NCBI RefSeq assembly: GCF_003390865.1
Contig: NZ_QMEJ01000001.1
Location: forward strand, 186,001 to 250,000
DNA length: 64,000 bases
Source: Tropicimonas sp. IMCC34011
GTDB taxonomy: Bacteria; Pseudomonadota; Alphaproteobacteria; Rhodobacterales; Rhodobacteraceae
Reading direction: 5' to 3'
Part shown: in pieces, positions 55,074 through 63,308 of the stretch
How the letters are laid out: each line of letters begins with the position of its first letter
Position numbering within the stretch: the stretch's first letter is position 1
Translations under genes and position numbers: made by a program
Notes under the pieces: generated by a model
What the model saw: only the letters and a program-made list of their open reading frames with translations
Told to the model about the DNA's origin: nothing
Database searches by the model: none

Positions 55074-56370
55074 GTTCCGTTCCGTCGAAGGTAAGGACTG
55101 GAGGTCCAGCCAGGGCGTGTCGCGGGGCCTCTACAACGAGGATGCCCTGCGCAGCGGCAAAAGCCCTATCGTCATCACGGAGGGCGAGATCGATTGCCTG
55201 AGCGTGGTGCAATCTGGTTTCGACCGCGCCGTTTCATTGCCTGACGGATGGACGAAAGACGACGGCAAGCGCGAAGCCATCATCGAGGCCGAGAAGCTTC
55301 TACGGGACAGCCCGTATGTGATCGTCGCTGGGGATGACGATGAGGCGGGGCACGGCCTGCCTAAGACGATCGCGAACATCCTGGCGGGACACGATGTGCG
55401 CCGTGTCCAATGGCCGGAGGGCTGCAAGGATGCGAACGACGTACTCGTCAAGTTCGGTGAGGGCGAGGTCGCTCGGTGCCTGACGGAGGCGGTGCGCGTT
55501 GACCCCCCCGGCGGCTTTGTCACCGGCATCTCGGATATGCCTCCGCTGCCCGAGCGGCGTGTCCTGCGCACTGGCATGTCCCCCTACGACTTCGTGATCG
55601 CTTTCGAGGTCGGGGCGATGTCGGTCGGCACCGGCACGCCGGGCGCGGGGAAGTCCACCTTCACCAACTTCATCGCCTACCACGTCGCCCGGCATGAGAA
55701 CATCAAGGTCGGTATCATGGCTTTCGAGACGCATCCCTTTCAGGTGCGAGACCAACTCGCCCGCCTCCACGCCGGAACCCCGTGGGACCAGATGACGGTT
55801 CATCACAAGAGGCAGACGGCTGCCGAGTTGGATGAGTTCTTCAAGGTTGTTCACCGGACCTATGAGGACGACGAGAACCCTCACGGGCACAATCTCGGCT
55901 GGCTCAAGGACATGATCTACACGCTGGCCGTCCGCGACGGATGCAAGCTGATCATCGTGGATCCGTGGAACGAGCTGGAGCACATGCCGGCGCCCGGCGA
56001 GAGCCTGACCAACTATATCAACTTCGCGCTTCAGCAGATCAGGACGTGGGCGGAAAAGTTCGACACCCACATCTGCGTCATCGCGCACCCGCGCAAGATG
56101 CAGACGGTCGGCAAGCCGCAGTCCCCGACCGGGTACGACATCGCCGACAGTGCCGCTTTCGCGAACAAGCCCAGCCTCGGCTTCTCCGTCCACCAAGAAG
56201 AGGACGAGTGCGGCGACCAATACGTGCGGATCACCGCATGGAAGGTGCGGAACACGCAGCTCTACGGCTTCGCCAAATCCAGCACCCGACTGACCTTCAT
56301 GCCGGAACTGATGAGCTACCGGAAATACGAAAGCAACGCGGCGTTTAAGCCGAAAAAAGGAGCCAACTGA
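54919..56370 (+). CDS. TOPRIM primase-DnaB-type helicase
   Basis: 483 residues: TOPRIM domain with Glu88 ('VITEGEIDC') and 'VAGDDDEAG' (Asp139-Asp141), then a RecA-like hexameric helicase with Walker A '[11 protein letters not shown]' (238-248) and Walker B '[10 protein letters not shown]', like T7 gp4 and Twinkle, but without its own zinc finger. It starts at TTG 54919, 8 bases after the G6 run of the zinc frame. It overlaps ssb by TGATG. Confidence 0.85.
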   Translation: MTKDVQTWLTEVRRLDPVLIEAMGVGRKDHPGIQGEAVAFPYRRHGKPYAAKFRSVEGKDWRSSQGVSRGLYNEDALRSGKSPIVITEGEIDCLSVVQSGFDRAVSLPDGWTKDDGKREAIIEAEKLLRDSPYVIVAGDDDEAGHGLPKTIANILAGHDVRRVQWPEGCKDANDVLVKFGEGEVARCLTEAVRVDPPGGFVTGISDMPPLPERRVLRTGMSPYDFVIAFEVGAMSVGTGTPGAGKSTFTNFIAYHVARHENIKVGIMAFETHPFQVRDQLARLHAGTPWDQMTVHHKRQTAAELDEFFKVVHRTYEDDENPHGHNLGWLKDMIYTLAVRDGCKLIIVDPWNELEHMPAPGESLTNYINFALQQIRTWAEKFDTHICVIAHPRKMQTVGKPQSPTGYDIADSAAFANKPSLGFSVHQEEDECGDQYVRITAWKVRNTQLYGFAKSSTRLTFMPELMSYRKYESNAAFKPKKGAN

Positions 56371-56876
56371 TGGCCGGATCCGTGAACAAGGTAATTCTGA
56401 TTGGAAATCTGGGCCGTGACCCCGAGGTCCGCACGTTTCAGAACGGTGGCAAGGTCTGCAACCTGCGGATCGCCACGTCTGAGACCTGGAAGGACAAGAA
56501 CACAGGCGAGCGCCGTGAGCGGACCGAATGGCATTCCGTGGCGATCTTCTCGGAGCCGCTCGCGCGCATCGCCGAGCAGTACCTGCGCAAGGGGTCCAAG
56601 GTCTATATCGAGGGCCAGCTCGAGACGCGGAAGTGGCAGGATCAGTCCGGCGCCGACCGCTATTCGACGGAGGTAGTGCTGCGGCCCTTCGCGAGCACGC
56701 TGACCATGCTGGACGGCCCGAGTGGCGGCGGATCAGGCGATGGCGACCGCTCCGACGACCGCGGCGGCCAGCAGTCCGGCGGCTACGGCGGGGGAGGCTA
56801 CGGCAGCGGCGGGGCGCCCGGCGGCGGGCAGGACTTCGATGACGAGATCCCGTTCGCCTGTGACCGGAGGCTCTGA
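56370..56876 (+). CDS. ssb: Single-stranded DNA-binding protein
   Basis: 168 residues. OB-fold '[19 protein letters not shown]' and '[16 protein letters not shown]', then a Gly/Asp-rich linker and the acidic 'DFDDEIPF' tip. Unusually, six residues follow the tip ('ACDRRL'), so the usual C-terminal Phe is not the end. It probably partners with the Sak4-like and NinB-like proteins. ATG overlaps the helicase stop. Confidence 0.93.
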   Translation: MAGSVNKVILIGNLGRDPEVRTFQNGGKVCNLRIATSETWKDKNTGERRERTEWHSVAIFSEPLARIAEQYLRKGSKVYIEGQLETRKWQDQSGADRYSTEVVLRPFASTLTMLDGPSGGGSGDGDRSDDRGGQQSGGYGGGGYGSGGAPGGGQDFDDEIPFACDRRL

Positions 56877-56878
56877 TC

Positions 56879-57052
56879 ATGACCGAAGATCAGGAGTTAG
56901 CAGCCTACGACGCCTACGCCGAGATGATGTCCAGCGCCGCCGAGATGGATGCGCAGGCGGGCCAGATGGAGAGCGCAGCCGAAAAACTCCGGCGTCGTGC
57001 AGCAAATGCCCGGGTTAAAGCATCCGACATGCTCGACAAGTTTGTGAAGTAG
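56879..57052 (+). CDS. Small helical phage protein
   Basis: 57 residues, Ala/Met/Glu-rich helix ('EMMSSAAEMDAQAGQMESAAEKL') probably a coiled coil. Starts 3 bases after the ssb stop. Function unknown. Confidence 0.5.
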   Translation: MTEDQELAAYDAYAEMMSSAAEMDAQAGQMESAAEKLRRRAANARVKASDMLDKFVK

Positions 57053-57063
57053 GGGGTTCACCA

Positions 57064-57381
57064 ATGATAATCACCGCCAAAGACGAGGACGACCTACGCA
57101 AGAAATGGATGGCCGGCATCCCGAGCGAGTTTCGCTTCCGGGGGTGGCCCAGCACCGTCCGCCGAGCCAGCGAGTCCAAGTCCATCCGCCGGGCCTTGCA
57201 GGCGCTGGAGGCTGCCTCCGAGCCCCTGTCCGTCAGGGAGGTGGCCCGCATCATCGGTCGCAACCGAGGCACGGCGAGGACGGTTTTGGTGCGGCTGGTC
57301 AGCGATGGCCGCGCCGTCTCCTCGGAGCGTGAGTACAGCAAGAACGTGTTCATCACCGTCTACGCGAGGGCCAAGCGATGA
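57064..57381 (+). CDS. HTH protein of phage
   Basis: 105 residues. 'LSVREVARIIGRNRGTARTVLVRLVSDGRAV' is a winged-helix/HTH core. A transcription regulator is likely; target unknown. ATGA overlap with the next gene. Confidence 0.6.
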   Translation: MIITAKDEDDLRKKWMAGIPSEFRFRGWPSTVRRASESKSIRRALQALEAASEPLSVREVARIIGRNRGTARTVLVRLVSDGRAVSSEREYSKNVFITVYARAKR

Positions 57382-57590
57382 GCCTCACCCACGAAGAGCG
57401 CACCGCCATCGCCGCATATCCCGAGGACGCCGTCCAGCGCATCCCGAGAGGGCAGAGCGGCCTACCCTTCGATCTGGGGCACTGGAAGGACCGCGCCGTC
57501 GGCGTGAGGCACGGCGTGATCGCGGGCCGGCAGGCGAAGTTCAAGGCAGCGGCCCGGAAGCGGGCGCGGAGACAGGAGGGCAGGGGATGA
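57378..57590 (+). CDS. Small basic phage protein
   Basis: 70 residues: 'YPEDAVQRIPRGQSGLPFDLGHW' and a basic C-terminal helix 'FKAAARKRARRQ'. Function unknown. Confidence 0.5.
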   Translation: MSLTHEERTAIAAYPEDAVQRIPRGQSGLPFDLGHWKDRAVGVRHGVIAGRQAKFKAAARKRARRQEGRG

Positions 57591-58096
57591 CGCGCAAGCC
57601 TAATGTATGGCGTGGCCTCGTATTCAAAGGCGGCAAGCAAGTTCGGTGCGTCGTCGCCGGAACCCAAGACCAGGTCGTCAAGGCGGCCGGAGTGACAAAG
57701 CATGAAATTCGAGGGTGGTGGAGCAAGACCCAAAATCCCCGCGATATAGAATTGGCAATGCAAAACCCCGGGTGTGCAGTTTTCCCGGGTGAGCTCTCTC
57801 GTACCGACGCCACAGCACCGGAGCGGATTTGGGCGCACCATTGGGCGGCGGCTGACCCTGCGCATCCTTTCGAGGGGTGGTGGCATTGCGATAAGGGAGC
57901 CGCTGGCCCTGGAATGTCGTCACAGGGCTACGTCCGCGCCGACCTCGTGGACCGCCGCATAGCGGAGGCGGTGGAGGCGGAGCGGGAGCGGTGCGCGCGG
58001 ATGGCCGAGAACACCGATGTGTCGGGAACGCTCGCGCCTAAAGCAACTATTGCCGCCGCCATCCGCTCCCACACGGGAGGGCAGGGCGATGAGTGA
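57587..58096 (+). CDS. Phage hypothetical protein
   Basis: 169 residues. Part 1 ('VVAGTQDQVVKAAGVTKHEIRGWW') looks like a small DNA-binding module; the second half 'IAEAVEAERERCARMAEN' with 'IAAAIRS' is a module common at the end of phage early proteins. ATGA overlap with the previous gene. Confidence 0.6.
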   Translation: MTRKPNVWRGLVFKGGKQVRCVVAGTQDQVVKAAGVTKHEIRGWWSKTQNPRDIELAMQNPGCAVFPGELSRTDATAPERIWAHHWAAADPAHPFEGWWHCDKGAAGPGMSSQGYVRADLVDRRIAEAVEAERERCARMAENTDVSGTLAPKATIAAAIRSHTGGQGDE

Positions 58097-58433
58097 TCTG
58101 GCGAAGCGCCTGCGCCACGCGATGGCGACCATGATGAACGATGACTATTCGAGGAACAATACTGAGGAGCGGAGGCGGTTCCTCGACCGCTTCCAAGCGA
58201 TGGAGAAAGCTGCCGACCACATCGAAGCCCTAGAGGCGGAGAACGCGCGCCTCCGGACAGATGCACTGAAGCTCTGGGAGACCGCGGCTTCGGTGTCGAT
58301 GGCAGCAGAACATGGCCTTGATACGTCATTCTCCGATTATGACGAGGAAGCGCTTCGCCGGGCGTTGGACTTCCTGTCCGCCGTGATGACGCGAGAGACG
58401 TACGCCATCCTCTCCCCACAGGAGGGCGGCTAG
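58089..58433 (+). CDS. Phage coiled-coil protein
   Basis: 114 residues, with 'DHIEALEAENARLRTDAL' coiled coil. It overlaps the previous gene by 8 bases. Function unknown. Confidence 0.55.
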   Translation: MSDLAKRLRHAMATMMNDDYSRNNTEERRRFLDRFQAMEKAADHIEALEAENARLRTDALKLWETAASVSMAAEHGLDTSFSDYDEEALRRALDFLSAVMTRETYAILSPQEGG

Positions 58434-58434
58434 C

Positions 58435-58683
58435 ATGGTCGATACAGACCTGAAGAAAGACCTCGATGAAATGCGGCTGCGGGTCGCGCTTTCACCGGCA
58501 TCCGCAGAAAGCCGCCGAGGTTGGCTGCGACTGCTCAAGCACATCGAGCAGAGCGCCGAGCAGGACCGCACGTCGCTGGAGCGGCTGAGGCAAGCGCATC
58601 GTCTTATGAACAGATCAGCGGCCATGTTCATCGCCTCGATGTTCGTCGCCGCATGGGCCGTCAGGTTGGTGATGGCACAATGA
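58435..58683 (+). CDS. Phage protein with C-terminal membrane helix
   Basis: 82 residues: charged helix and one C-terminal membrane segment 'MFIASMFVAAWAVRLVMA'. Spanin- or holin-like possibilities exist but are not supported by position. Confidence 0.5.
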   Translation: MVDTDLKKDLDEMRLRVALSPASAESRRGWLRLLKHIEQSAEQDRTSLERLRQAHRLMNRSAAMFIASMFVAAWAVRLVMAQ

Positions 58684-58713
58684 TGGACCTTCAGAACAGA
58701 GAGGCCCCCACCC

Positions 58714-59244
58714 ATGGCTAAGACCAAGCGCAAGGCCAAGCGCCAGCCCTCAGCGCCGGCGACCCCCTGGGACATGGGGCCGAACACCGCGGCACAGCGC
58801 CACCTCAAGGTCGTGGAGCCGGTGGAGCACTTTGACGAGCGCACCGGGAAGAAGGTCACCAGCCCGAACGGCGTGAAGCGCGCGAGGCGGTGCAGCATGG
58901 CAGAGCACTACGTTCGGCAGGGGTGGCTTACCGAGAGGCAAGGCAAGGCCGCACAGGTGCTTCTCAACGCATGGGAGCGCAATCTTCGCACCGCCCCCGC
59001 CATCAAGGCTGTGCAGGTGGACACCAGCCCCAAGCCGGACGCGCATATCGCCATACAGATCGACCGTGTCAGCGCCTATCATCGCGTGGTCCGCCTCGTC
59101 CCGGCCAAGTACCGGGCCTTCGTGCTCCACGTTGCCTGCGACGACCGCGCCCTGTCGGCAATGCCGGGCTACCGGCGCAATGTCTACATGGAGCGGTTAG
59201 GCGCCGGGCTGGATGGGCTGGCGGACGCGCTGGAGTTGTCTTGA
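58714..59244 (+). CDS. Candidate late-gene regulator
   Basis: 176 residues, basic N-terminus, then a helical domain 'LTERQGKAAQVLLNAWERNL', 'RVVRLVPAKYRAFVLHVACDDRALSAMPGY' and 'MERLGAGLDGLADAL'. It is the last gene before terminators and the terminase, which is the position of an antiterminator/late activator. The domain pattern resembles the C-terminal domain of host DUF6456 (1412-2572). Confidence 0.5.
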   Translation: MAKTKRKAKRQPSAPATPWDMGPNTAAQRHLKVVEPVEHFDERTGKKVTSPNGVKRARRCSMAEHYVRQGWLTERQGKAAQVLLNAWERNLRTAPAIKAVQVDTSPKPDAHIAIQIDRVSAYHRVVRLVPAKYRAFVLHVACDDRALSAMPGYRRNVYMERLGAGLDGLADALELS

Positions 59245-59408
59245 AAACAAAACGGCGAGCCCTTGACCGGCGAGTAGTGGAGGCCCAATATCGCGCCAAT
59301 CCACCGATAAGATGGAGGAGACAAGCTGGATTGCTTGGGTGGGCCTTTGTGCCCGTTTAGCGTACTATGAATCATCTTTGGTCGCAGCGTAAGTTGCCCC
59401 GATGCCGG

Positions 59409-59433
59409 AGCCCGCTCGTTCAGTGAGCGGGCT
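59409..59433 (+). terminator. Terminator before the late region
   Basis: 9-bp arms AGCCCGCTC/GAGCGGGCT (59409-59417 with 59425-59433), loop 7, followed by TTCG. It would end the early operon after 59244, unless overridden by the late regulator. Confidence 0.65.
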
Positions 59434-59469
59434 TTCGTGCATCTCAGGCTAGGCTTCGGAAGAACAAAA

Positions 59470-59671
59470 CGGGGGCGCTCTGGTGTTTTTGCCCCCGCTT
59501 GACACAAGGGGTTGACCCGACATGCTAAATCGGGTAGATGGGTATCATCGCGCGCGAGGTGAGGGAAATTGCCTCCTCGCATCTACGGAGCGACGTGGCC
59601 TCTACCTGGGTTGCGCTCCGAACCGAGGCGGCCTTGGTAAGGTGTTGGAGCACCCCCCAAGGCCGCCTCGG
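59470..59671. repeat. Cluster of inverted repeats upstream of terminase
   Basis: Four dyads: CGGGGGC/GCCCCCG (59470-59476 with 59491-59497), ACCCGA/TCGGGT (59515-59520 with 59530-59535), GCGAGG/CCTCGC (59554-59559 with 59575-59580), and a perfect 15-bp pair (59623-59637 with 59657-59671) around a GGTG/CACC inner stem. A TTGACA box lies at 59499. Density and position just before terS suggest a packaging site (cos/pac) or late control element. Confidence 0.5.
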
Positions 59672-59696
59672 CTTCCGGTCCAAGGTGACCCCATGA
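59538..59696 (+). CDS. Doubtful small ORF over the dyad cluster
   Basis: 52 codons, ATG 59538 to the TGA that overlaps the next ATG. It covers the 15-bp inverted repeat, so coding is uncertain; the overlap with the next frame is the only support. Confidence 0.25.
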   Translation: MGIIAREVREIASSHLRSDVASTWVALRTEAALVRCWSTPQGRLGFRSKVTP

Positions 59697-59914
59697 CCTT
59701 TCACGGCCTGCACCGCATCAAGCGCCGCATCCTCCGGGACCTAGCGCGCGCCTTGGTCGAGACCGTGCCGGCCCCGCCGCTACCCCGAGACACCGAGTTT
59801 CATCCCGCTGGTTCCTACCCCCGGCCTCCCGCGCCGCCGGGACGCTCCTCATGCGCGTCTGCGCCAACTCCGTCCAGCGGCGCCCCATCCGGGGCGGTTG
59901 AATGCGGGGAATGA
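59693..59914 (+). CDS. Doubtful small ORF before terS
   Basis: 73 codons: helical basic start 'HRIKRRILRDLARALVE', then a Pro-rich tail. It overlaps the previous frame by ATGA; a gene of this size often precedes phage terminase, but I cannot confirm it. Confidence 0.3.
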   Translation: MTFHGLHRIKRRILRDLARALVETVPAPPLPRDTEFHPAGSYPRPPAPPGRSSCASAPTPSSGAPSGAVECGE

Positions 59915-59954
59915 GGAGAGGGCGCGGACTGAAATAAAATCAGAGGAAATCAAT

Positions 59955-60254
59955 ATGCCCCGAGGCGGAAAGCGCACGGGCGCTGGACGGCCAAAGGGTG
60001 TAGCCAACAAGGCGACCCAGGCGCAGCGCAAGGCCGTGAAGGAAAGCGGCCTGACGCCGCTGGATTACCTCTTGCAGGTGATGCGAGACGAGACGGCAGA
60101 GCGGGCAGAGCGAGTGGACGCGGCCCACAAGGCGGCGCCTTACGTTCATGCCAAGCTGGCGAGTGTCGATCACAAGTCGAGCGACGGGAGCATAACCCCA
60201 CCGCCTACGACGATTCAGTTCATTGGCGTCGATGGCGACGACAGCGAGGGTTGA
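59955..60254 (+). CDS. terS: Terminase small subunit-like protein
   Basis: 99 residues. 'RGGKRTGAGRPKGVANKATQ' and 'GLTPLDYLLQVMRDE' then 'APYVHAKLASVDHK' match the small packaging-recognition subunit seen before PBSX-type large subunits. Start ATG 59955; the stop overlaps terL by 23 bases. Confidence 0.75.
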   Translation: MPRGGKRTGAGRPKGVANKATQAQRKAVKESGLTPLDYLLQVMRDETAERAERVDAAHKAAPYVHAKLASVDHKSSDGSITPPPTTIQFIGVDGDDSEG

Positions 60255-61458
60255 GCTTCCGAAGAAGGTCGCAACGGTCTTTGCCAAGCCCCGAGGCTCT
60301 TACCAGTATCGGTGGCTGACAGGCGGGCGTGGCTCGGGGAAGTCGTTCGGGGCTGCCAAGGTGGCGGCGATCTGGGGGATGGTCGAGCCTTTGCGCATCC
60401 TCTGCGCGAGGGAGTTCCAGGCCAGCATCCCGGAGAGCTTCCACGCGGAACTGAAGGCGGCGATTGCATCAGAGCCGTGGCTAGAGGCGGCGTATGACGT
60501 CGGCGTCGATTACCTGAGGGGCCGGAACGGTACGCAGTTCATCTTCCGGGGTCTCCGCCGGAATGCGCAGTCGATCAAGTCGCTCGCCGGCATCGACCTG
60601 ACCATCGTGGAAGAGGCGGAGGACGTCCCGGAGGTCTCGTGGCTCGCTCTCGAGGCCACGGTGTTCCGAAAGCCCAAGTCGGAGCTGTGGTCGATCTGGA
60701 ACGGCCGGATGGAGAACAGCCCGGTCGATCAGCGGTTCATTCGCAACCCGCCGCAGAACGGCATCGGGCGTCACGTCAACTGGTCGGACAACCCGTTCTT
60801 CCCGCCGCTGATGGATGCGCTGCGCAAGCGGGAGCAGGAGCGCCTAGACCCCGCGACCTACGCCCATGTGTGGGAAGGCGACTATCTTCGCAACAGCGCT
60901 TCTCAGGTGTTCAGCGGCAAGTGGCAGGTCAGGTCATTCGAGCCGGGGGCAGACTGGAACGGCCCATACTACGGAGTGGACTTCGGCTTCGCGCAAGACC
61001 CGACCACGGCGGTTGAGGTCTGGGTGGCGGATAGTCGGCTCTGGGTGCGGCGCGAGGTCGGGAAGGTGGGTCTGGAGTTGGACCACACCGCGCCGACCCT
61101 CATCGACGCGATGCCCGGAATCGAGCGGCACGTGTCGCGCGCAGACAGCGCCCGGCCGGAGAGCATTAGCTACCTCAAGCGGCATGGCCTGGGCCGCATC
61201 GAGGGCGTGAAGAAATGGCAGGGCAGTGTTGAGGACGGCATCGCTCATCTGAAGTCCTACAAAGAGATCGTCGTCCACCCGGAATGCCGGGCAACGGCGC
61301 AGGAGCTGCGGCTCTACAGCTACAAGACGGACAAGCTGACCGGCGATGTGCTCCCTCAGGTCGTGGACGCGCACAACCACTACGTCGACGCGATCCGATA
61401 TGCCGTGAACCCGCTGATCCAGGCCGGCGGCGCAGACATACGAAAGTGGGTGATGTGA
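60232..61458 (+). CDS. terL: Terminase large subunit (PBSX type)
   Basis: 408 residues. Walker A 'GGRGSGKSFG' (31-40), Walker B 'LTIVEEAEDV', and the RNase H-like nuclease 'YGVDFGFAQDPTTAV' with later Asp in 'AHNHYVDAIRYA'. It packages DNA into proheads. ATG 60232 chosen; a TTG at 60223 in the same frame is possible. It ends at the ATG of the microprotein (TGATG). Confidence 0.92.
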   Translation: MATTARVELPKKVATVFAKPRGSYQYRWLTGGRGSGKSFGAAKVAAIWGMVEPLRILCAREFQASIPESFHAELKAAIASEPWLEAAYDVGVDYLRGRNGTQFIFRGLRRNAQSIKSLAGIDLTIVEEAEDVPEVSWLALEATVFRKPKSELWSIWNGRMENSPVDQRFIRNPPQNGIGRHVNWSDNPFFPPLMDALRKREQERLDPATYAHVWEGDYLRNSASQVFSGKWQVRSFEPGADWNGPYYGVDFGFAQDPTTAVEVWVADSRLWVRREVGKVGLELDHTAPTLIDAMPGIERHVSRADSARPESISYLKRHGLGRIEGVKKWQGSVEDGIAHLKSYKEIVVHPECRATAQELRLYSYKTDKLTGDVLPQVVDAHNHYVDAIRYAVNPLIQAGGADIRKWVM

Positions 61459-61529
61459 TGTGCAAGGCGTGTGAGCAGCGACGGGAAGCTCTCAAGGCGC
61501 TCCTGAAGCGCATTCGGGGCGGCAAGTGA
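61458..61529 (+). CDS. 23-residue CxxC microprotein
   Basis: Sequence 'MCKACEQRREALKALLKRI' followed by RGGK. Its ATG shares a base with the terL TGA and its TGA overlaps the portal GTG (GTGA), so it is fixed on both sides by coupling. The CxxC could bind zinc as a dimer. I know of no characterised homologue. Confidence 0.6.
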   Translation: MCKACEQRREALKALLKRIRGGK

Positions 61530-63307
61530 GCTTTATCACGGACGGGCTGGTCAACTTCGCGACTGGCCTCGGGCTGATCGGCACGAAGTCGGCAGCTGGC
61601 TCATACCAGTTCCAGCCCACGGACCTGACTGTTGTCGCAGCGGCCTATCGGTCGTCCTGGCTGGCGCGGGCCTGCGTGGATATGCCGGTGAATGATGCGC
61701 TCGGGCCGGGCCGGAGTTGGCAAGGGGATGCCGACCAGATTAACACCATCGAGGCGGAAGAGAAGCGCTTGGGGTGGAAGGGCGCCATCGTCCGGGCTCA
61801 GAAGAAGGCCCGGCTAGACGGCGGGTCTGCCATCTTCATCGACACAGGCGAGGACACGGAAGAGCCGCTCGACGTGGACACCATCGGGCGGGGCCGGATC
61901 CGCAAGCTGATCGTGTTCGGGCGGCGTGAACTGTCATGGGACCAGATCGAGGACGACGTGCTCGTGGACGGCTACGGGCGCCCGCGCATGTGGCGCATCG
62001 CGTCGTCGCGGCGGCTTCTGAACGTCCACCCGTCGCGGCTCGTGTTCTTCGAGGGCGACCCGGTGCTTGATGAGGACGCGCTCGGGACGCAGGCCGTCTG
62101 GGGGGATAGCGTTCTGGAGTGCCGTCTGTCGGCCATCCGGGACGCGGACAGCGCCATCGCGAACGTCGCTGAGATGCTGCACGAGGCCAACGTGGACGCC
62201 ATTGGCGTCGATGGCCTGATGAACGCCGTCGCGAGCGGTCAAGAGGATATCGTCCTCAAGCGCCTCACGCTCATGCGCCAGGGCAAGTCCACGGCCAAGA
62301 TGCTGGTCCACGACAAGGACGAGACTTACGAGCGGAAGGCCATTAGCTTCGGGTCTGTCCCCGACCTCCTTCGCGAGGCCCTACAGGTTGCCAGCGGCGC
62401 AACGCAGATCCCGGCAACGCGACTTCTGGGCCGGTCCCCCGCGGGGATGAACAGCACAGGCGACGGCGATGAGCGGGTCTACTTCGACCGTCTCGATGCG
62501 ATACGCGACGAGGTGCAGGAGGCATCCTCCCGGCTCGATACCGCGCTGGTCCGCTCCGCCCTCGGCGCATGGCCGGAAGGTCTTCACTACCTCTGGCCGC
62601 CCCTGCGTCAGGTCACGGACAAGGAGAAGGCGGAGATCGCCGACAAGCTCACGTCGGCGTGGGAGCGGATCAGCCGCATGGGCTACCTCACGCAGATGGA
62701 AGGCCGGCTGGCGATGTCCAACGCGCTGATCGAGGCAGGCGTTGCGCCGGGCCTTGAGGCGGCGATGGAAGAGACCGGGGACGTAGACTTCGGGTTCGGC
62801 GCTGGCGAGGGTGGCGATGGGGAGCAGGTTGCTACCGATGCTGCGCCGCGGCCGCTCTACGTCCGCCGCGACGTCTTGAACGCGAGTGAGATCATCGCCT
62901 GGGCGAAGAGCCAGGGATTCAAGACCACGCTGGCCGCCGACGACATGCACGTGACCATCACTTACAGCCGCGCGCCTGTGGACTGGATGAAGATGGGTGA
63001 GGAGTACGGCGGTGCCGAGTTTGAGATACCCCCCGGCGGGCCTCGCATCATGGAGGCGTTCGGCGCTAACGGGGAGGCCAAGGTGCTGACGTTCGCATCT
63101 TCGCGCCTGTCGTGGCGGCACGAGGATATGAAGGACGCCGGAGCGACGTGGGACCATCCGGAGTATCAACCTCACATCACGATCAGCTATGACCCGGAGG
63201 CTCCGGACATTGCCGACGTTGAGCCTTATCGGGGGCGCATCCTGCTTGGGCCTGAAATTTTCGAGCCGATCAGTGAGAATTGGTCAGGGAAATTGAAAGA
63301 GGTTTAA
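61526..63307 (+). CDS. Portal protein fused to Acb1-type 2H phosphodiesterase
   Basis: 593 residues. The N-terminal about 430 residues form the DUF1073-type portal ('YRSSWLARACVDMPVNDA', 'GDSVLECRLSAIRDADSAI', 'TRLLGRSPAGMNSTGDGD'). The C-terminal about 135 residues have two HxT motifs, 'MHVTITYS' (His475, Thr477) and 'PHITISYD' (His550, Thr552), the hallmark of 2H phosphoesterases including the anti-CBASS Acb1 that degrades cyclic oligonucleotides. GTG start. Fusion to the portal means the enzyme is part of the virion or head precursor. Confidence 0.88.
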   Translation: MSFITDGLVNFATGLGLIGTKSAAGSYQFQPTDLTVVAAAYRSSWLARACVDMPVNDALGPGRSWQGDADQINTIEAEEKRLGWKGAIVRAQKKARLDGGSAIFIDTGEDTEEPLDVDTIGRGRIRKLIVFGRRELSWDQIEDDVLVDGYGRPRMWRIASSRRLLNVHPSRLVFFEGDPVLDEDALGTQAVWGDSVLECRLSAIRDADSAIANVAEMLHEANVDAIGVDGLMNAVASGQEDIVLKRLTLMRQGKSTAKMLVHDKDETYERKAISFGSVPDLLREALQVASGATQIPATRLLGRSPAGMNSTGDGDERVYFDRLDAIRDEVQEASSRLDTALVRSALGAWPEGLHYLWPPLRQVTDKEKAEIADKLTSAWERISRMGYLTQMEGRLAMSNALIEAGVAPGLEAAMEETGDVDFGFGAGEGGDGEQVATDAAPRPLYVRRDVLNASEIIAWAKSQGFKTTLAADDMHVTITYSRAPVDWMKMGEEYGGAEFEIPPGGPRIMEAFGANGEAKVLTFASSRLSWRHEDMKDAGATWDHPEYQPHITISYDPEAPDIADVEPYRGRILLGPEIFEPISENWSGKLKEV

Positions 63308-63308
63308 G

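Noticed and set aside
58680-58721. A 13-codon frame between the genes at 58435 and 58714
   Set aside because: Too short to judge; it overlaps the previous stop by chance and holds the ribosome-binding site of the next gene.
59522-59914. A single 130-codon frame spanning the dyad cluster
   Set aside because: The first part has no start signal and covers strong inverted repeats; only the segment from 59693 was kept, with low confidence.
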